This document shows positions 60,409 through 64,000 of a DNA stretch of 64,000 nt, in pieces. The notes under the pieces are model-generated. The model did no database searches, was not told the origin of the DNA, and saw nothing but the letters and a program-made list of their open reading frames with translations. The position numbers and the translations under genes were made by a program. How positions within the stretch are numbered: the stretch's first letter is position 1; every line of letters begins with the position of its first letter. Location: the NCBI RefSeq assembly GCF_016811075.1, contig NZ_JAFBGL010000007.1, forward strand, positions 1 to 64,000, read 5' to 3'. Source of the stretch: Oceaniferula flava (lineage in GTDB: Bacteria; Verrucomicrobiota; Verrucomicrobiia; Verrucomicrobiales; Akkermansiaceae).

Positions 60409-61158
60409 TTAGCGAAGAAGTGTGACGCCGCCGTCGATGTCGTAGGCAGACCCGGTGATGAAGCCGGCTTTATCGGAGGTCAGGAAGGCAATCAGCTCGG
60501 CAATCTCCTCGGGTTTCCCCATGCGGCCGATCGGTTGATACTCGCTGAGTTTGCTGAACATTTCAGCGAGCTCGTCTTCAGGGTAGTTTTTCTCCAAGTA
60601 GCCATCGACGAAGGGAGTGTGCACCCGCGCCGGGCAGACGCAGTTGCAGCGGATGTTTTTATCCACATAATCGCGAGCAACGGAAAGCGTCATACTCAGC
60701 GCTGCACCCTTGGACATCGAGTAGGCAAAGCGGTCCTGGATCCCCACCTTGGAGGCAATCGACGCCAGGTTGACAATTGCGCCCTCTCCAGTGGACAGCA
60801 TTTTGGGAATGGCGTAGTGCAGACAGTGGTAGATGCCTTTGACATTCACGCCGTAAATTTTATCGAGCTCCTCCGGGCTGCAGGTCTCGACATTGCCGAT
60901 CGCAGCGATGCCGGCATTGTTGACCAAGATATGGACCTCCGAGATTTGTTCAAAGGCCTTGGCAACTGACTCGGTATTAGAAACATCGCAAGCCAGGCAC
61001 TCCGCACTCCCTCCGGCCGCCTTGATCGTGTCGGCGGTTTTACCACCCGCTTCGGTATCGAAGTCGAGGATGACAATGTGGTGTTTTTCTTCTGCGAGAC
61101 GTAGTGCGACGGCCTGGCCAATGCCAGATCCAGCTCCTGTGATGACGGCTGTTTTCAT
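60409..61158 (-). CDS. SDR, probable 2-keto-3-deoxy-L-fuconate dehydrogenase
   Basis: A 249-residue SDR, starting at MKTAVITGAGSGIGQA (61158); the frame is open to 61212 but the upstream residues do not fit the family. NNAGIAAIG and the catalytic YSMSKGAALSM are present, and the final GSAYDIDGG is standard. It would oxidise the 4-hydroxyl of 2-keto-3-deoxy-L-fuconate with NAD to the 2,4-diketo acid that the adjacent FAH-type enzyme cleaves. First gene of the fucose operon. A second, different SDR at 55857 does the first step. Confidence 0.87.
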   Translation of the reverse strand: MKTAVITGAGSGIGQAVALRLAEEKHHIVILDFDTEAGGKTADTIKAAGGSAECLACDVSNTESVAKAFEQISEVHILVNNAGIAAIGNVETCSPEELDKIYGVNVKGIYHCLHYAIPKMLSTGEGAIVNLASIASKVGIQDRFAYSMSKGAALSMTLSVARDYVDKNIRCNCVCPARVHTPFVDGYLEKNYPEDELAEMFSKLSEYQPIGRMGKPEEIAELIAFLTSDKAGFITGSAYDIDGGVTLLR

Positions 61159-61317
61159 GATATCAATGCAAGTTGCTAATGAGTCTGGTAGCGTAATGCG
61201 AGCAGAAAGCATGCATCCATAGCTAATTGGGACGAGATCACGGCGTATCGGGACTCGTTTCGATAGCCAAAGCGAAAATTCTCCCCATTCCCCCGTCGCA
61301 GCCTCTTCATCGGTCCA

Positions 61318-62148
61318 TCACCGCCCCAGCACCAGTGCCATGAGCCCAAGTCTACCTTTGACACCGAATTTTTTGTACAGCCCCCGTGCGTAATCGTGCA
61401 CGGTATGGGCGGAGAGTTTCATATGGTCGGCGATCTGACTTTCAGACATCTCCGTTAGTAAGTAGCGGTAGGTTTCGCGCTCGCGTTTGCTCAGTGGCGA
61501 ACTGGCCACCATCGCCCCGTGCTCAAGAAACATTCGCTTGTGCAGCTCAGCCGTGCCGGCGGAGGCGAGGTAGATGAGATTCTTTTCAGATTCGGTGAAC
61601 GGCTCGGCATCTAACGGACGATCTAGAAATATACACGCCTCGCACTCATCATTCAGCGTAACCACGCTGCTCAAGCGATCGCTGACACCGAAGTAATGTA
61701 AAAAGTCCCGACGAAACCAATCGTTCTCCCAATCTTCATCACTAACAATATCGCGACGTAGAATAGCGCGAGTGCTGCCACTGTTAGCGCAAATCGCACG
61801 GGTGTAATCATCAGCCCCCTCACGCTGCGCGCGCACGAACCAACGGTCCATGACTGCTTTCAAGTTTTTCTGCTTGTTTGTATACACCGCGGCGATCGAC
61901 ATCCAACCATTGAGCCCTTCGTGAATAAGGTCATGATAATCGGCGGGAATGTTCTTGGGTGACGCCTCTTGCTTTTTCAAAGCCAACCACGTGGCTGAAT
62001 GAGCCCCAACCATTTCACTCAACCTAGTGAGAAAGGTATGCACCGCTAGCTCCGTGTGACACACAGGGAATGACGCCACCTCATGCCATAGATCGCGCAA
62101 TTGATCTGGCGGGTATGATTTACCGTTACTACCTTTCGTATCTAACAT
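61318..62148 (-). CDS. LuxR-type transcriptional regulator
   Basis: A 276-residue protein. The C-terminal ~60 residues form a LuxR-type helix-turn-helix (LSKRERETYRYLLTEMSESQ, then LSAHTVHDYARGLYKKFGVK). The N-terminal 200 residues have no receiver-domain Asp pattern and may be a GAF-like sensory region (SSVVTLNDECEACIFLDRPL). So it is probably a one-component regulator. It lies upstream of the fucose operon on the same strand, with a 159-bp gap, and is divergent from the GHL10-type glycosidase gene, whose shared promoter region holds a perfect 12-bp inverted repeat. Confidence 0.87.
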   Translation of the reverse strand: MLDTKGSNGKSYPPDQLRDLWHEVASFPVCHTELAVHTFLTRLSEMVGAHSATWLALKKQEASPKNIPADYHDLIHEGLNGWMSIAAVYTNKQKNLKAVMDRWFVRAQREGADDYTRAICANSGSTRAILRRDIVSDEDWENDWFRRDFLHYFGVSDRLSSVVTLNDECEACIFLDRPLDAEPFTESEKNLIYLASAGTAELHKRMFLEHGAMVASSPLSKRERETYRYLLTEMSESQIADHMKLSAHTVHDYARGLYKKFGVKGRLGLMALVLGR

Positions 62149-62531
62149 AGTGAACGCACAGATTACTTTGGAATATTACTAGAAGCAAGGTCTATCTAAC
62201 ACGCTAACCATAGTATTGGTAGCGATAAAGTTAGAAAAAAAGTTACTTTTCCTTCAAAGATACCCCTCGATAGGGGGGTTGCAACACCCAGTTAGCGTGT
62301 TATTTTCGCTTTGTGTTTAACGCTTTGCTGTGTGGTCGCCATGTGTGTTTCTCATGTGTGTGTGACATCAGAATACAATGATTCGGTTCTTCTGAACCAG
62401 GCGATCACACAGCTCTTTTTTCTAACGGCAAGCGATAATCGGTGGATCCCCTTGATGATTCAATCTCAAAAATCCGATCTCTCTCTGGCTTTCAGCTTGC
62501 ATCTAAATCGGCATCACCGAGGTTTACGCTC
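62149..62531. other. Divergent promoter region with inverted repeats
   Basis: A 383-bp non-coding region between the LuxR-type gene and the GHL10 gene. It holds the perfect 12-bp inverted repeat at 62197-62208/62291-62302, a short GC hairpin CCCCT-CGAT-AGGGG at 62263-62276, an A-run and T-rich tracts, and a TG-rich stretch near 62340-62370. A small ORF at 62311-62535 is not credible as a gene. Confidence 0.5.
62197..62302. promoter_or_regulatory. Perfect 12-bp inverted repeat, candidate regulator sites
   Basis: TAACACGCTAAC (62197-62208) and its exact reverse complement GTTAGCGTGTTA (62291-62302) flank an 82-bp interval. The arms are 94 bp apart, about nine helical turns, which would place bound dimers on one face of the DNA. 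The nearby LuxR-type regulator is the first candidate, with looping or dual control of both divergent genes as the inferred mechanism. Confidence 0.5.
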
Positions 62532-63977
62532 ATGACAATGCGCCTGTGGATCATCCTAACAGCAATTTTTTCCACTCCCCTCTCCGGATTGGCCCAGCAA
62601 TACGCCCCAAGCCGCGAAGCGCCGCCGTTAGTAACACGTGAATTCCGTGGCGCTTGGGTGGCATCAGTTTACAATATCGATTGGCCAAGTCGCCAAGGTC
62701 TATCCGCATCCAGCCAACAGGCAGAGCTCCGTGCGATGCTCGACCAAATGGCCCGACTCAATCTCAACGCGATCATTTTCCAAGTCCGACCTCATGCCGA
62801 TGCACTTTACCGCTCGAGCCTCGAACCATGGAGCCCTTGGTTAAGTGGCACCATGGGCCGATCCCCCGGCTACGATCCACTAGCCTACTGCATCGCCCAG
62901 GCCCACGCACGCGGGATCGAAGTGCACGCCTGGTTCAACCCCTTCCGCGCCCTCCCCAATGCGTCGATGCCAACCTCATCGAAACACGTCGCCCGCACCC
63001 ATCCCTCAGTGATCAGGAAGTTCAAGAACTACAAGTGGATGGACCCCTCGAGCTCCTTCACCCGCCAGCGTGCACTGTCCGTGATCCTCGATGTCACCCG
63101 TCGCTACGACATCGATGGCATTCATATTGACGACTATTTCTACCCTTATCCGGATGTGGATAAAAACGGTCGGGCCAAACAGCAGTTCCCCGATGGCAAG
63201 AGCGCATCGCAGCGGCGGTCCTATGTCGATTCCTTCGTCCGCGACATGTATACCTCGGTGAAAAAAACCAAACCCTGGGTGCGTGTCGGCATCAGTCCCT
63301 TTGGCATTTGGAAACCAGGAGTCCCCTCAGGCACCACTGCCAGCATCAATGCCTACGAACATCTAGCCGCCGACTCTCGGAAGTGGCTGGCCAACGGTTG
63401 GTGCGATTATATGTCGCCTCAACTCTACTGGCGCATCGCTGGCCCGCAAAGCTACAGCCGCCTACTCAACTGGTGGCGCGCACAGAGCAGTCGACCAGTC
63501 TGGCCAGGCATCGCCACCTCGCGCATCAACAGCAGCGAAGACCCTGGCCGACCCGCGAGCGAGATCGTTAATCAGGTGCAACTCTCCAGAACCATTGGTC
63601 GGAACTACGCCGGTCACGTCCACTGGAGCATGAAAAGCCTCAAACAGAACCGTGGTGGCATTTCCAGCCTCCTCACCAAGCAATCCTACACCACCCCTGC
63701 CCTCGTTCCTCCCATGCCGTGGATGAGCAAGACACTGCCGCCGACTCCACAGGCGCAGGCAGTGACATCGCGTGGTGGCGTCAACCTGCGATGGACCGCG
63801 GTGAAAAGCAGTGCCAAGTATGCAGTGCAGGCACGCTACGGCCGAAATTGGTTCACTGTAAAAGTGGTGCCCGGTGCTGTGACCCAGCTACTTCTGAAGG
63901 GCTCCCCGGACGCCATCGCGGTGAGTTCAGTCGATCGCTACGGCAATACAAGTCGCCCTTCCGTGATTGCACGTTAA
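62532..63977 (+). CDS. GHL10-type putative glycoside hydrolase
   Basis: A 481-residue secreted protein from the Met at 62532, which opens a signal peptide (MTMRLWIILTAIFSTPLSGLA); the frame is open upstream to 62442. The GHL10 (DUF187) TIM-barrel features are all visible: EFRGAWVASVYNIDWPS, LNAIIFQVRPHADALY, GIEVHAWFNPFRA, YDIDGIHIDDYFYPYP and RVGISPFGIWKP. The C-terminal ~90 residues resemble a fibronectin-like domain. Enzymatic specificity is not established for most members; some act on peptidoglycan-like or polysaccharide substrates. Confidence 0.85.
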   Translation: MTMRLWIILTAIFSTPLSGLAQQYAPSREAPPLVTREFRGAWVASVYNIDWPSRQGLSASSQQAELRAMLDQMARLNLNAIIFQVRPHADALYRSSLEPWSPWLSGTMGRSPGYDPLAYCIAQAHARGIEVHAWFNPFRALPNASMPTSSKHVARTHPSVIRKFKNYKWMDPSSSFTRQRALSVILDVTRRYDIDGIHIDDYFYPYPDVDKNGRAKQQFPDGKSASQRRSYVDSFVRDMYTSVKKTKPWVRVGISPFGIWKPGVPSGTTASINAYEHLAADSRKWLANGWCDYMSPQLYWRIAGPQSYSRLLNWWRAQSSRPVWPGIATSRINSSEDPGRPASEIVNQVQLSRTIGRNYAGHVHWSMKSLKQNRGGISSLLTKQSYTTPALVPPMPWMSKTLPPTPQAQAVTSRGGVNLRWTAVKSSAKYAVQARYGRNWFTVKVVPGAVTQLLLKGSPDAIAVSSVDRYGNTSRPSVIAR

Positions 63978-64000
63978 GAGGTTACCGCGAGGGCCAATTG

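Noticed and set aside
62311-62535. A 74-residue Cys-rich small ORF.
   Set aside because: It overlaps the promoter region and the signal peptide start of the GHL10 gene and has no supporting features.
1-64000. Frequent GTTAG / CTAAC pentamers as a possible uptake or orientation signal.
   Set aside because: A rough count of about 80-90 in the window is near what base composition predicts, and there is no strand bias I can demonstrate by eye.
1-64000. CRISPR arrays, tRNA or rRNA genes, insertion sequences and prophage genes.
   Set aside because: No direct-repeat arrays, cloverleaf candidates, transposase or phage signatures were seen in either strand.

Overview
The window looks like a chromosomal segment of a marine or otherwise polysaccharide-degrading verrucomicrobium (phylum Verrucomicrobiota, probably order Verrucomicrobiales). 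The clues are a Verru_Chthon cassette A-type prepilin-like protein, a PEP-CTERM protein ending in VPEPSSAALLSLGGLALLFR, many secreted formylglycine-type sulfatases, a seven-unit repeat protein of a kind I associate with this phylum, and moderately GC-rich genes that mostly lack strong Shine-Dalgarno sites. The taxonomic call is inference from gene content. I found no rRNA, tRNA, CRISPR array, insertion sequence or prophage.

Positions 1-23040 form a sulfated-polysaccharide utilisation island. One minus-strand operon (12381 to 4572) encodes three sulfatases and a GH95-like glycosidase, followed by a cassette A protein and a small secreted protein. A second minus-strand operon (20449 to 16321) encodes a five-bladed-propeller glycosidase, a TIM-barrel-type glycosidase candidate and a fourth sulfatase. 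A fifth sulfatase lies at 21475-23040. Between the operons sit a PEP-CTERM protein and a two-component system (12548-15213) whose kinase carries discoidin-like extracellular modules. Both operons carry a closely matching 19-bp element about 70-80 bp upstream of their first gene, a candidate operator for that response regulator.

Positions 23200-25558 hold a split YeeE/YedE sulfur-compound transporter with a promoter overlapped by an ATTC-N8-GAAT palindrome, a convergent ArsR-family regulator, and a heme-binding DUF3365 protein. Positions 25561-43539 are mainly cell-envelope genes: two neighbouring class A PBPs, one with an apparently dead transpeptidase domain; an active HtrA-like protease followed by a pseudo-protease with a PDZ domain inserted in the protease fold; a bactofilin; a DUF58/transglutaminase pair with a separated MoxR ATPase; a parvulin; a TraB-like protein; and glmM. 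The amino-sugar operon (glmM, a stand-alone left-handed beta-helix acyltransferase, glmS) ends at 45440. Housekeeping genes follow (lactate dehydrogenase, M42 and M29 peptidases, purN, a DsbD_N-like protein, a ThuA-like protein).

Positions 51837-62148 encode what looks like a complete non-phosphorylative L-fucose (or related 6-deoxyhexose) pathway: permease, mutarotase, dehydrogenase, lactonase, L-fuconate dehydratase, a second dehydrogenase and a diketo-acid hydrolase, expected to give pyruvate and L-lactate. It comes with an AraC/XylR-type regulator, a LuxR-type regulator and another propeller glycosidase. Read together, the extracellular sulfatases and glycosidases of the left end and the fucose pathway of the right end suggest use of a sulfated, fucose-containing polysaccharide such as fucoidan. 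The FMN-dependent L-lactate dehydrogenase at 45550-46698 could take up the final lactate. The window ends with a GHL10-type glycosidase behind a promoter region carrying a perfect 12-bp inverted repeat.
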